A stretch of 40,684 nucleotides of DNA from TMED27 sp050633165. Its GTDB lineage: Bacteria > Pseudomonadota > Alphaproteobacteria > Micavibrionales > Micavibrionaceae. The position numbers were made by a program, and so were the translations under genes. The stretch covers positions 1 to 40,684 of the forward strand of contig JBOEFZ010000054.1 of the NCBI GenBank assembly GCA_050633165.1. The letters are read 5' to 3'. Below the pieces are notes generated by a model, which was not told the DNA's origin, made no database searches, and saw only the letters and a list, made by a program, of their open reading frames with translations. Within the stretch, counting starts at the first letter, position 1. Every line of letters starts with the position of its first letter. Below, piece by piece: positions 1 to 7,795 of the stretch.

Positions 1-350
1 AAGGACATGCGCAGAGCATTGAAGCATGGGCAGAGGGGGAATTGGCCGGCGGGGTTTACGGCCTCTCGCTCGGCGGTGCGTTTTTTGGCGAGAGCATGTT
101 TTCCCGCGCGCGGGATGCGAGCAAAATATGCCTGATCCATTTATGTGCGCGGCTGTGGCGGGGTGGTTTTACGATGCTCGATACGCAATTTGTGAATGAC
201 CATCTCAAACAATTCGGCGTATATGAAATCACGCATGAAGAGTATATTGAGCAATTGCGCGCGGCGCTGGATATCGATGCGGATTTCGGCTTAGACGGGC
301 TCTCGGAGGATGAGATTTTGCGAGAGTATTTGGGGTTTCGTTTTTCTTAG
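1..350 (+). CDS. aat: leucyl/phenylalanyl-tRNA-protein transferase, C-terminal part
   Basis: Transfers Leu or Phe from charged tRNA to N-terminal Arg or Lys of proteins, marking them for ClpS/ClpAP in the cytoplasm. The reading frame is open from the window edge (codons in phase from base 3), so the start lies outside. Visible family signatures are GHAQSIEAW, then GGVYGLSLG, FFGESMFSR, DASK and LLDTQFVNDHL-like (here MLDTQFVNDHL). About 115 C-terminal residues are present. The family is confidently recognised. It faces the DUF2155 gene, and a strong hairpin lies between the two stops. Confidence 0.93.
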   Translation, partial: GHAQSIEAWAEGELAGGVYGLSLGGAFFGESMFSRARDASKICLIHLCARLWRGGFTMLDTQFVNDHLKQFGVYEITHEEYIEQLRAALDIDADFGLDGLSEDEILREYLGFRFS

Positions 351-354
351 CACT

Positions 355-383
355 GTCATTGCACGGCTCATCCGTGCAATGAC
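355..383. terminator. perfect 12-bp hairpin between convergent genes
   Basis: Arms GTCATTGCACGG (355-366) and CCGTGCAATGAC (372-383) are exactly complementary around a 5-base loop. It starts 4 bases after the aat stop and ends 9 bases before the DUF2155 stop on the other strand. It probably ends transcription both ways, but neither side has a strong T-run, so it could also be a short palindromic repeat or an mRNA-stabilising stem. Confidence 0.6.
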
Positions 384-392
384 GGCGTTTAT

Positions 393-881
393 TTACTCCG
401 GTGCGGGTTCGCTTGGGGTTGGGGCGTTTTCGACGATGCCTTCACCTTCCAAAACCTCACCCTCGCTTTCCTCGACAGCTTTTTCCGCATTCGGGTCAAG
501 GCATTCCAGAACCCACACATCATAAATCGGGTGATCCATCGCCGATAGACCGGGGGAAGAGGCAAACATCCAGCCACTAAAAATCCAATTGGCTTTTTCC
601 GCATCCGTGCCTTCATTCTCAACCTCCCAAACCTGCATAAAGGCGGCGGATTCCGGCTCTTCAATATCCGGCGCGGCGCGGCAGGCCTGAAGCTTGATAT
701 AGATCGAGCCGAATTTAATCGTACTCCCCGTCTTCACATCAAAGGTCAGGGTGCGCGCAGTGATTTTATCAATGGATTTTAAACGCGCGAGCGGTTTATC
801 AATGCTCGCGGTGGCGTTTGCAGTGGTAAGCGGTAAGACGTAAGCGGTAAGAAGACTTAAGAATACAATGAATAATTTCAT
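393..881 (-). CDS. DUF2155 domain-containing exported protein
   Basis: The 162-residue protein has an N-terminal signal peptide (about residues 1-24, hydrophobic core FIVFLSLLTAYVL). The DUF2155 domain follows, with the recognisable stretches TLTFDVKTG, FGSIYIKLQACR, ESAAFMQVWEV, FSGWMFASSPGLSA, DHPIYDVWVLEC. An acidic, Pro-rich tail of about 25 residues closes it. In alphaproteobacteria this family is often encoded next to the NDUFA12-like gene and aat, as here, but its biochemical role is not established. It is last in a minus-strand run, one base after mlaD. The two conserved Cys could form a periplasmic disulfide (inference). Confidence 0.88.
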   Translation of the reverse strand: MKLFIVFLSLLTAYVLPLTTANATASIDKPLARLKSIDKITARTLTFDVKTGSTIKFGSIYIKLQACRAAPDIEEPESAAFMQVWEVENEGTDAEKANWIFSGWMFASSPGLSAMDHPIYDVWVLECLDPNAEKAVEESEGEVLEGEGIVENAPTPSEPAPE

Positions 882-882
882 C

Positions 883-1344
883 TTATTTCTCTTCGTCTTT
901 ATCTTTCATACTGAAGATAAATTGACCCAAAAGCTGCTCAAGATTTTGTGGTGCTTGGGTATATTGAATTTTACCACCATCCGTGAGGATCTCTTCATCC
1001 GCACCAGGCTCAAGCGCGAGATACTTCCCGCCCAGCAAGCTTTCGCTGCTGATCAAGGCTGCGGTATCGGTTGGTAATTTTACATCGCCATCAACGGCAA
1101 TATGCACGCGGGCAAGGAAGGATTCCTGATCCAGCTCGACATCATTGACCGTGCCGACCTTGACGCCGCTAATTTGTACCTCATCACCGGCCTTAAGTCC
1201 GCCAATGCCGGAGAAATTTGCCGTCACGATATAAGCATCCTCCGGCCCGCCAACATCGGCTGTATTATAACTAAACGCTAAAAAGATACCGGCAACGGCG
1301 ATAACGGCTGCGCCTAAAATTGTTTCGACTAAACTTCTATTCAT
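883..1344 (-). CDS. mlaD: MlaD-like substrate-binding protein of the outer-membrane lipid asymmetry system
   Basis: The 153-residue protein has one N-terminal membrane helix (about residues 8-27) and one MCE domain: FSGIGGLKAGDEVQISGVKVG is the typical core, followed by LISSESLLGGKYLALEPG. MlaD hexamers bind phospholipid on the periplasmic face of the inner membrane and work with the permease MlaE and ATPase MlaF. The length matches MlaD rather than the longer PqiB or Mce proteins. The permease and ATPase genes are about 12.4 kb away in this window (13732-15308) instead of adjacent. It lies between the NDUFA12-like and DUF2155 genes and is presumably cotranscribed with them. Confidence 0.9.
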   Translation of the reverse strand: MNRSLVETILGAAVIAVAGIFLAFSYNTADVGGPEDAYIVTANFSGIGGLKAGDEVQISGVKVGTVNDVELDQESFLARVHIAVDGDVKLPTDTAALISSESLLGGKYLALEPGADEEILTDGGKIQYTQAPQNLEQLLGQFIFSMKDKDEEK

Positions 1345-1386
1345 ATTTTTATCTTTCTAAAAACTGCTCATTAACCGCCGGCAACT

Positions 1387-1779
1387 CTATTCCGGTTTCC
1401 ATGCTTCGTAATCACCCGTGGCCTTATCACGTACACCACCCTCAAGAATATGCCCCGGCGGGCGGTAGGCGAGATTTGTTCCCGTGCGGTTCGGCTCATG
1501 CGGTTTTTGCCATTTGCGGCGGAAGGATTTTTCCCCCTTGGCGGGCACCACATCACTTTGATGATGCAGCCAGCCATGCCATTCGGGCGGAACTTTCGAG
1601 GCCTCGGGCGCGCCATCATAAATGACCCAGCGGCGATCACGTTTATATCCCGCACGCGGCTTGCCACGGTAATAAACATTACCAAACGCATCCTCGCCAA
1701 CCTTTTCCTTACGCTTTAGCGCGGTAAAAAGGGAGATATGTGCGGGCGATAAAACCCCTAATAAATTTAAAATACCCAT
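1387..1779 (-). CDS. NDUFA12 family NADH:ubiquinone oxidoreductase accessory subunit
   Basis: Homologue of the mitochondrial complex I accessory subunit NDUFA12, a peripheral-arm protein found in alphaproteobacterial complex I. Visible signatures are GEDAFGNVYYRG, RRWVIYDG, ASKVPPEWHGWLHH and WQKPHEPNRTGT. I chose the ATG at 1779 over the longest frame (1851): it has an AAGGA ribosome site 8 bases upstream and begins MGILNLLG. The longer form would also run up to the divergent ridA start. It heads the minus-strand run NDUFA12-mlaD-DUF2155. The family assignment is confident. Confidence 0.92.
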   Translation of the reverse strand: MGILNLLGVLSPAHISLFTALKRKEKVGEDAFGNVYYRGKPRAGYKRDRRWVIYDGAPEASKVPPEWHGWLHHQSDVVPAKGEKSFRRKWQKPHEPNRTGTNLAYRPPGHILEGGVRDKATGDYEAWKPE

Positions 1780-1850
1780 GGCATATGTCCTTGTTATCGT
1801 GCCCAAGTATGGCATATTAGGGCACGAAATCAAGAAAGGAATCGATTGCA

Positions 1851-2312
1851 ATGGATATCAAAGCCAAGCTTAACGAACTGGGATACGAACTCCCCGATGC
1901 GGCCGCGCCGGCGGCCAATTATGTGCCCTATGTGGTGAGCGGTAAGCACATTTTTATCTCTGGGCAGATTCCGTTTTTGAACGGGGAGAAAATGCACCAA
2001 GGGCGTGTTGGCGATGATTTGTCGGTTGAAGATGGTGTCGAGGCGGCAAAGGCTTGCGCGTTAAATATTCTAGGACAGGCAAATGCAGCCGTGGATGGCG
2101 ATTTTAGCAAGATTAAGCGCCTTGTAAAGCTCGGCGGATTTGTGCAATCCACCCCCGATTTCACCGCCCACCCCACCGTCATTAACGGTGCATCCGATTT
2201 GATGGTCGAGGCATTGGGAGATGCCGGAAAACATAGCCGTTTTGCAGTTGGTGCGCCGTGCCTGCCATTGGGCGTAGCCGTTGAGATTGAAGCGATTTTC
2301 GAGCTGGTTTAG
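1851..2312 (+). CDS. RidA family protein (YjgF/YER057c/UK114-like subgroup)
   Basis: The 153-residue protein belongs to the RidA superfamily of small trimeric proteins that hydrolyse reactive enamine/imine intermediates released by PLP enzymes. Visible landmarks are NYVPYVVSG, IFISGQIPF, KACALNILGQ, VKLGGFVQSTPDF and VINGASDLMVE. The stretch HSRFAVGAPCLPLGVAVEIEAI carries Arg130 at the position of the RidA active-site arginine. It resembles the long subgroup starting with LGYELPDAAAPAANY rather than classic E. coli RidA, so the true substrate is uncertain. An AAGAAAGGA-like ribosome site precedes the ATG. It is transcribed away from the NDUFA12-like gene. Confidence 0.9.
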   Translation: MDIKAKLNELGYELPDAAAPAANYVPYVVSGKHIFISGQIPFLNGEKMHQGRVGDDLSVEDGVEAAKACALNILGQANAAVDGDFSKIKRLVKLGGFVQSTPDFTAHPTVINGASDLMVEALGDAGKHSRFAVGAPCLPLGVAVEIEAIFELV

Positions 2313-2319
2313 GTTCGGT

Positions 2320-3171
2320 TTAAGAGTCTTTATCTTTCGCCCATGCTTCGATCAAGGCCATAACATCGTTGCGGCAAATTTGCTCGTATGATGGGGGCGT
2401 AGTTTCGCCAATTTCGACGATATTTTTAAGGTCTTCTGGCATTGCACCGATATAGACCTTTTTAATACCGACAGATTCAATCAATGCCTGTCCGATTTTA
2501 GTAGGGTAGTTGGTACAATACAGCACATAATTCTCGAGGCTGGTTTTACCGATTTTTTGCGCGGCCTGACGAATGGCCATAACCTCGGCATGTGCCGTTG
2601 GATCAATGCGGGACGTCGCGCCATTCACCCCTTCACCCCAAATTTTCCCCTCTTCATCCGCCAAAGCCGCGGCAAAAGGACGGCCGCCGTGAAGCTCAAC
2701 ATTGCGCTTGGCAAGTTCGATTGCCTTTTGCATGATTTCAATCGGTTCCATTTTGTTCGTAAAGCTCTGAACCCCCATCGCTTGGGGATTAAAGCCACGC
2801 CGTTTCAAAATGCGTTCGGCAACACGCAATAACGTGTCGGGCTTGACCGGCTTTTGAATGACATGCCGAACACCGAAATTCTGTGCTTCTAATAAAATAT
2901 CCGAAGATTCATCCCCCGTTACAATGACAACAGGAATATCTTTGCCCTTACTCACCAAATGTTTGATAAATTCAAACCCGCCTTGCGGCGCCATATTGAT
3001 ATCGACAAAAGCCATATCAACACGGTGCTCCATACATTGCTCAATCGCTTCGCCACCATCCACCGCCTCCAACGCAGTATAACCGGCCGTTTTCATGATG
3101 CCCGCCATCATGTTACGGCTGACGTCATTATCTTCGGCGATTAGGATATTAATGAAGCTTTGGTCACTCAT
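2320..3171 (-). CDS. response-regulator receiver fused to a degenerate cytidine/guanine-deaminase-like domain
   Basis: A two-domain protein of 283 residues. Residues 5-122 form a canonical receiver with Asp14, phospho-acceptor Asp57, Thr85 and Lys107 all present, so phosphorylation is plausible. Residues 140-283 match the nucleoside-deaminase fold: a helix with IELAKRN, then RPFAAALAD, then DPTAHAEVMAI with His194 and catalytic Glu196. The second zinc motif, normally PCxxC, reads YPTKIG at 222-227, so both cysteines are missing. The deaminase half may be inactive, bind metal differently, or act as a ligand sensor. The gene converges on ridA with 7 bases between stops. No histidine kinase gene is nearby. 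Confidence 0.85.
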   Translation of the reverse strand: MSDQSFINILIAEDNDVSRNMMAGIMKTAGYTALEAVDGGEAIEQCMEHRVDMAFVDINMAPQGGFEFIKHLVSKGKDIPVVIVTGDESSDILLEAQNFGVRHVIQKPVKPDTLLRVAERILKRRGFNPQAMGVQSFTNKMEPIEIMQKAIELAKRNVELHGGRPFAAALADEEGKIWGEGVNGATSRIDPTAHAEVMAIRQAAQKIGKTSLENYVLYCTNYPTKIGQALIESVGIKKVYIGAMPEDLKNIVEIGETTPPSYEQICRNDVMALIEAWAKDKDS

Positions 3172-3242
3172 TGTTACATTAAACCATATTTTTATAAAAA
3201 AGAGAGGCGAAAAATGCGGGTGAACACGTTATAATTGCGATC

Positions 3243-3896
3243 ATGAGTGTGAAAGAAAATTCAAACGAACGCGGAAATGTCCTGTTTATCATCCTTATTG
3301 CAATTGCCTTATTCGCGGCATTAAGCGCAGTCGTCGCCAACATGATGCGCGGCAGTGGCGGTAGCGTTGAAGTTTCCGAAGAAAAAGCGCGCATTTACGC
3401 GGACGAAATTATTGATTATGCGCGCGGCATCCGCCAAGCGGTGCAAGAATTGCGCATCTCGAATGGGTGTAGTGAAACAGAAATCAGCTTCGAAAATAAC
3501 GAAGTCAGCGGGTACATAAACGGCGCGAATACCGAATGTCAGGTCTTCCACCCCGATGGCGGTGGGTTGCGGTACATCGCGGTTCAAGAGGGTGTGAATG
3601 ACGGGAGCGATTGGGTGTTTACAGGACAAAATCATGCCGATGATATCGGCTCTTCCAGCGCGGAGCTCATCATAATCTTACCGAATATTTCATCCAGCAT
3701 CTGCAGCGCCGTCAACGATAAAACAGGCATAACCGCCCTTGGCAATGACGCCGCCATTGATTTTACAAAATTCACAGGAGCCTATAATGCCACCCAAACC
3801 ATCGATTTCTCCGATAACATCATGTCCGGCTGCCTGAGCTACGATAATAGTGGAACGGATGAACCCTTCTTCTATCAGGTTTTGATTGCTCAGTGA
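3243..3896 (+). CDS. uncharacterised single-helix exported protein, prepilin-like N-terminus
   Basis: I do not recognise the family. The 217-residue protein starts with a short polar leader ending ERGN, then a hydrophobic helix (about residues 12-33, VLFIILIAIALFAALSAVV), then a mostly extracytoplasmic domain. A Gly before a long hydrophobic segment near the N-terminus resembles type IV prepilin or pseudopilin organisation, but the Glu at +5 of mature pilins is not present. The domain contains four Cys and many Ser, Asp and Asn. Proteins with a GNxLFLILIAVALFAALS opening occur in other alphaproteobacteria as hypotheticals. It is divergent from the receiver-deaminase gene and convergent with rlmE. 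Confidence 0.75.
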   Translation: MSVKENSNERGNVLFIILIAIALFAALSAVVANMMRGSGGSVEVSEEKARIYADEIIDYARGIRQAVQELRISNGCSETEISFENNEVSGYINGANTECQVFHPDGGGLRYIAVQEGVNDGSDWVFTGQNHADDIGSSSAELIIILPNISSSICSAVNDKTGITALGNDAAIDFTKFTGAYNATQTIDFSDNIMSGCLSYDNSGTDEPFFYQVLIAQ

Positions 3897-3905
3897 GCAT
3901 TCCTC

Positions 3906-4574
3906 TTAAACCTCACCTTTAAATCCTTGGGCAATCATGTATGTCTCGCTTGACTCCTTACGGCTTGCGGGGGGTTTAATGTGTTTGATGGTGGTAAAAT
4001 CGCGTTTCATTTCCGCCAATAGCGTGTTTTGCGCGCCGCCTTGGAAGACTTTGGCGATGAAAATGCCGTCGGGTTTGAGTATTTCGCGGGCGTAGTAATA
4101 GGCCGCCTCGACCACCGCCATAATCCGCAAATGATCGGTTTGCTTATGGCCCGTTGTATTGGGCGCCATGTCCGAGATAACCGCATCGACCAAGCCATCG
4201 GGGTTATATTTGCGCACCATTTCATGTAAAATTTCCGGCGCGTCTTCATCCATAAAATCCATCTGGATGAAATCAACATCCGGCATTTCATCGATCTCGA
4301 GCAAATCAATCGCGACAACCTTCGCGCCCTTTGCCGTGGCAACCTGACACCACCCCCCGGGCGCGGCGCCAAGATCGACGATCACTTGCCCTTCATGCAG
4401 GAAGTCCAGCTTTTCATTAAGCTCGATCAGCTTATACGCCGCGCGTCCGCGTAGGCCGTCCTTCTCCGCCTTGGTCACATAAGGATCGTTAAGTTGACGG
4501 TTCAGCCAACGGGTTGACCCGCTCTTACGTCCCTTGGCGGTGCGGACTTTTTGTTTTGCTTTATTCCTAGACAT
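3906..4574 (-). CDS. rlmE: 23S rRNA 2'-O-methyltransferase RlmE (FtsJ)
   Basis: Methylates the 2'-OH of U2552 in the A-loop of 23S rRNA using SAM, a late step of 50S maturation. The 222-residue protein shows motif I VDLGAAPGGW (66-75) and the catalytic tetrad Lys48, Asp135 (in SDMAPNTTG), Lys175 (in FIAKVFQGG) and Glu210 (in SSETYM). The N-terminal 25 residues are basic, as is common in alphaproteobacterial FtsJ. The ppx-type gene often found upstream is absent. The 123-base region upstream is filled with two hairpins that recur elsewhere in the window. Confidence 0.96.
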   Translation of the reverse strand: MSRNKAKQKVRTAKGRKSGSTRWLNRQLNDPYVTKAEKDGLRGRAAYKLIELNEKLDFLHEGQVIVDLGAAPGGWCQVATAKGAKVVAIDLLEIDEMPDVDFIQMDFMDEDAPEILHEMVRKYNPDGLVDAVISDMAPNTTGHKQTDHLRIMAVVEAAYYYAREILKPDGIFIAKVFQGGAQNTLLAEMKRDFTTIKHIKPPASRKESSETYMIAQGFKGEV

Positions 4575-4601
4575 TATTACGCTCGTTTTACTCGCTATTA
4601 T

Positions 4602-4625
4602 CGAACAAACCTGCGGTTTGCTTCG
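4602..4625 (-). repeat. bulged-G hairpin, copy 1 (rlmE leader)
   Basis: Read on the minus strand: outer arms CGAA/TTCG, one unpaired G, inner arms CAAACC/GGTTTG and a 3-base loop GCA. It lies 28 bases upstream of the rlmE start, in the same orientation. Copies with different but still complementary arms are at 25438-25463, 31655-31682 and 31692-31717. There is no T-run after it, so it is not an obvious terminator. Confidence 0.6.
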
Positions 4626-4673
4626 CGACGCTTTTATTTGTTATTGCCTCGCACAGCTTCGCTGCTCCGGCGG

Positions 4674-4687
4674 GGCGCAGTCGCGCC
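4674..4687 (-). repeat. GACT-loop hairpin, copy 1 (upstream of rlmE)
   Basis: On the minus strand: GGCGC, loop GACT, GCGCC. It is followed by CCCCGCCGGAG, a small GAA-loop stem and GCGAGGCA. The same ordered blocks occur upstream of leuA (20719-20780). A third hairpin with the same loop is at 31583-31600. It sits 10 bases after the end of the small membrane protein gene and could also serve as its terminator, although no T-run is seen. Confidence 0.6.
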
Positions 4688-4697
4688 TTTGAGGCTC

Positions 4698-5057
4698 TTA
4701 TAACAGCATTATGATCATACTTACAAACATTGCGGCGAAAAAGATGGAGATGGAGGCGGCCATCAGGACATGTTTATTGGAATCGCGGGAAAAGCGGGTG
4801 AGGAGAAGATACACCGCGTGAAAGCCGCTATAAACAATTAACCCGCGCGTAAAGACATGCATATCGATGAGCGGCAATAACCCGTACGGGTAGCCGATCG
4901 ATACCATCAATTCGCTTTGCATCCGCATCATGATCATACAGCCAATGATATAGCCCAGCGCCCAAACCCGTTGGTGTTTATGGATGGTAACGAAGGCTAT
5001 TGGTAGCCAAATCGTATCAATCCACGGATATAAGTTTTGTAAAATTTGTGTAAGCAT
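4698..5057 (-). CDS. small membrane protein, unknown function
   Basis: I do not recognise this family. The 119-residue protein is strongly hydrophobic with about four predicted membrane helices: WIDTIWLPIAFVTI, ALGYIIGCMIMM, LIVYSGFHAVYLLL and the C-terminal SISIFFAAMFVSMIIMLL. Loops carry few charges. Supporting coding status: the frame is long for its composition, it fits a minus-strand run ahead of rlmE, and its start is only 8 bases from the divergent M48 protease start. No convincing ribosome site is seen before the ATG. Confidence 0.6.
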   Translation of the reverse strand: MLTQILQNLYPWIDTIWLPIAFVTIHKHQRVWALGYIIGCMIMMRMQSELMVSIGYPYGLLPLIDMHVFTRGLIVYSGFHAVYLLLTRFSRDSNKHVLMAASISIFFAAMFVSMIIMLL

Positions 5058-5065
5058 ATACGGTA

Positions 5066-6406
5066 ATGACTATGATAGTGTTTCGAAAATTCATCCAGCT
5101 TTTTTTGCTGATCGCTCTATTCGCGCCCCAAGCATATGGGCAGAGCATTATCCGCGATACGGAGATCGAGGATATTTTTCGTGAATGGACGCAGCCGATT
5201 TTAAAAACCGCCGATATTCCGCAAAAAAACGTCAATATCGTCCTTGTGCAAAGCCCGCAAATCAACGCTTTTGTCGCGGGTGGGGCGAATATTTTCTTTT
5301 ATACTGGCCTCCTCCAAAAAACTGAAAATCCGGATGAGGTTATCGGCGTGTTCGCGCATGAGCTGGGCCATATCGCGGGCAGCCACCTCATCGCGCAACG
5401 CCAAGCATTAGAGCGCGCATCTTATGAGAGCATCCTTGGCACTGTGCTCGGCATTGGTGCGGCGCTTGTTGGCGGGGGGGATGCATCGGCGGCGATTATC
5501 CGGGGCTCGCAAGGCCTCGCCGCCAGCCGCTATCTCGCCCATTCCCGCGTTCATGAATCCGCCGCTGATCAGGCTGCATTGCGCTATTTCGAAGGGGCGG
5601 GATTTAACCCTGAAGGGCTTAAAACTTTCCTGCAAAAGCTACAGGGTGAGGAGCTTCTCCCCACCTCTCGTCAGGTTGAGTATGTCCGTACGCACCCCCT
5701 CACCCATAACCGTATAACCGCCGTGGAGAACCGCGCGGCGCAATCGCCGCATAAGGATGCCAAATTCCCCGCCCATTGGTATGAACAACATGCGCGGATG
5801 AAGGCGAAATTGCTCGGCTTTATCGATCCGGGGCGCGTTGCGTGGGATTATGATGATCGTGACCAATCCATTCCCGCCCGCTATGCCCGTGCCATCGCCG
5901 CCTATCGCGAGAGCCGCGTTGAGGATGCTGTGGCGGGGATTAACGCCCTCATTGCGGACGAGCCGGATAATCCGCATTTTCATGAGCTGAAGGGGCAAAT
6001 GCTTGTGGAGTTTGCACGGGTGGAAGAAGCCATTCCTGCCTATGCCAAGGCGGTGAAGCTTCGCCCTGATGCGGCGCTTTTCCGCATTGCCTATGCCCAT
6101 GCGCTTTTGCAGGATAGTGATAAGGCGCATCGGGGCATCGCGATTGACAACCTACAGCGCGCTTTACGGGACGAGCCGCGCTCTACCCGCGCCCATCGTT
6201 TACTTGCCCGTGCCTATGGGCAGATGGGGAATGAGGATCTTGCCAAACTCCATTTGGCCGAGGAAGCCCTCCTGCAACGCCGCATCCCCTATGCCCGTCG
6301 CCAAGCCGAAAGTGTTGAGCAAAGCGCGAAGCCCAAAAGCAAAGAGCTGCTCATGGCGCGTGACATGCTTGCCTATATAAAGACATTGAAAGAGGAAAGT
6401 AACTAA
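5066..6406 (+). CDS. bepA: periplasmic M48 metalloprotease with TPR repeats (BepA/YfgC-like)
   Basis: Zinc protease that in enterobacteria degrades or repairs stalled LptD and BAM substrates at the outer membrane. Here, a signal peptide (hydrophobic core about 9-21, ending AYGQ) is followed by the peptidase domain. That domain has HELGH at 98-102 (zinc ligands His98 and His102, catalytic Glu99) and Glu164 in HESAAD as the likely third ligand. HPLTHNR, typical of this subgroup, follows. Residues about 270-430 are helical TPR-like repeats. The 446-residue length is normal. The start is not backed by a clear ribosome site; ATG 5072 is an alternative. The dsbA-like gene follows, in an order common in alphaproteobacteria. 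Confidence 0.9.
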   Translation: MTMIVFRKFIQLFLLIALFAPQAYGQSIIRDTEIEDIFREWTQPILKTADIPQKNVNIVLVQSPQINAFVAGGANIFFYTGLLQKTENPDEVIGVFAHELGHIAGSHLIAQRQALERASYESILGTVLGIGAALVGGGDASAAIIRGSQGLAASRYLAHSRVHESAADQAALRYFEGAGFNPEGLKTFLQKLQGEELLPTSRQVEYVRTHPLTHNRITAVENRAAQSPHKDAKFPAHWYEQHARMKAKLLGFIDPGRVAWDYDDRDQSIPARYARAIAAYRESRVEDAVAGINALIADEPDNPHFHELKGQMLVEFARVEEAIPAYAKAVKLRPDAALFRIAYAHALLQDSDKAHRGIAIDNLQRALRDEPRSTRAHRLLARAYGQMGNEDLAKLHLAEEALLQRRIPYARRQAESVEQSAKPKSKELLMARDMLAYIKTLKEESN

Positions 6407-6466
6407 CCCATACTCTGATACGAATATGGTACAATAGAGATGTGTAACTTTAGGAGACTGACAAAC

Positions 6467-7198
6467 ATGACAAAAACGCTACTTCTTTTTTCCGCGGCTT
6501 TTCTAGCGATTGCCCCCGTAAAGGCGGCAGAATTTAACGATACGCAAAAAGGCGAGATTGAGGGTATTGTCAAAGCATATTTGATGGAAAATCCTGATGT
6601 AATTTTTGATTCGATTGAGGCCTATAAGGCCAAACAAGCCGAAGAAGAGGCGAGTAAGGCGCAAAATGCGATTAAAGATAATCTTGCCGCCATGACCGCC
6701 GAAGATGCGCCGTCCATTGGTGCGAGCGCGGCGGATGCCGATGTTACTGTTATCGAATTTTTCGATTATAATTGTGGTTATTGTAAACGCGCCATTCCCG
6801 ATATCCAAAGCGTTGTCAAAGATGATGCGAAGGTACGTTTTGTGTTTAAGGAAATGCCGATCTTGGGGCCAACATCCCGCGTTGCGGCGTCTTGGGCACT
6901 CGCTGCGCATAAGCAGGGGAAATATTTCGACTATCACGTTGCCATTATGGAGCATCGCGGGCCAAAGAACGAGGAGGAGCTTTCCAAGCTTGCGGAAAAG
7001 CTGGGCCTTGATGCGGATAAAATGAAGGAAGATGCCAATTCCGAAGAGATCAAAAAAGAGCTTGAGGAAGATATCGCCTTTGCCCGTGAAATCGGTATTA
7101 ATGGCACACCGGCCTTTATTATCGGCGGCAAGCTTTATGGCGGTTATCTGGGTAAAGACGGCCTTAAGGCTACGATCAAAGAAACACGTGAAAAATAG
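6467..7198 (+). CDS. DsbA family periplasmic thiol oxidoreductase
   Basis: The 243-residue secreted protein has a signal peptide 1-20 (ending PVKAAEF), a charged helical spacer (about 25-80) and a thioredoxin/DsbA domain. The redox motif is CGYC at 103-106 and the cis-proline loop is GTPAF around Pro215. This layout matches the Com1/ScsC/DsbA-like group, which oxidises or isomerises cysteines of exported proteins. I chose ATG 6467 because TAGGAG lies 10 bases upstream and the signal peptide starts there; the longer frame from 6440 adds an unlikely leader. It is followed by the PCu(A)C gene after 10 bases, suggesting a joint role in copper delivery to cytochrome oxidase (inference). Confidence 0.92.
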   Translation: MTKTLLLFSAAFLAIAPVKAAEFNDTQKGEIEGIVKAYLMENPDVIFDSIEAYKAKQAEEEASKAQNAIKDNLAAMTAEDAPSIGASAADADVTVIEFFDYNCGYCKRAIPDIQSVVKDDAKVRFVFKEMPILGPTSRVAASWALAAHKQGKYFDYHVAIMEHRGPKNEEELSKLAEKLGLDADKMKEDANSEEIKKELEEDIAFAREIGINGTPAFIIGGKLYGGYLGKDGLKATIKETREK

Positions 7199-7208
7199 GA
7201 AATATCTC

Positions 7209-7790
7209 ATGAAAAAATTTGTTCCATTGGCTTTTGCTATCGCATTTTTAGCCTTTTCCCCCATGGCACATGCCGAGGAAGCAAAGGCGGAGGCTACGCC
7301 GGAAACGCAAACCGAAGAAGTTAAGGCAGAAGCGCCGGTTAGCATCACAGATGCTTACGCTTTTGCCACCGCCGAAAGTCAAAAGAACGGTGCAATTTTC
7401 GCGACAATCATGAACAAAGGTGAGGAAGATGCAAAAATCACGGCGGCGAGTGCGGACGTGAGTGAGAGCGTTGAGCTACACACCCATACGATGGATGGTG
7501 ATGTCATGCAAATGCGTGAGGTCGAAAATTACGAGGTGAAAGCAGGGGCTGATATCACTCTGAAACCTATGGGGCACCACATTATGCTTATGGGGCTTAA
7601 AGAGCCGCTTAAAGCGGGTGAAAGCTTTGTTGCTTCTGTGACTTTGGAAGATGGTAGTGAAATCGGCTTTCCCGTTATTGTTCGCGCCCCCGGTATGGTG
7701 CATGATGATGCGGCAGAAGAGGTATCGGAAGAAGAAGCAACTGATGAAGCTGCCCCCGAAGAAACACATGCTCATGAGCATGATCATTAA
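7209..7790 (+). CDS. PCu(A)C family periplasmic copper chaperone
   Basis: The 193-residue protein has a signal peptide (1-22, ending AHA), an acidic linker and a PCu(A)C domain. The Cu(I)-binding pattern H-x10-M-x21-H-x-M is met exactly by His91, Met102, His124 and Met126. The C-terminus is acidic and ends in a His-rich string (THAHEHDH) that may give extra metal binding. Family members deliver copper to the CuA or CuB centre of cytochrome oxidase. I chose the ATG at 7209: AGGA overlaps the preceding stop and the signal peptide begins there. The upstream neighbour is a DsbA-like protein, which fits periplasmic metallochaperone chemistry. Confidence 0.93.
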   Translation: MKKFVPLAFAIAFLAFSPMAHAEEAKAEATPETQTEEVKAEAPVSITDAYAFATAESQKNGAIFATIMNKGEEDAKITAASADVSESVELHTHTMDGDVMQMREVENYEVKAGADITLKPMGHHIMLMGLKEPLKAGESFVASVTLEDGSEIGFPVIVRAPGMVHDDAAEEVSEEEATDEAAPEETHAHEHDH

Positions 7791-7795
7791 AAAGT

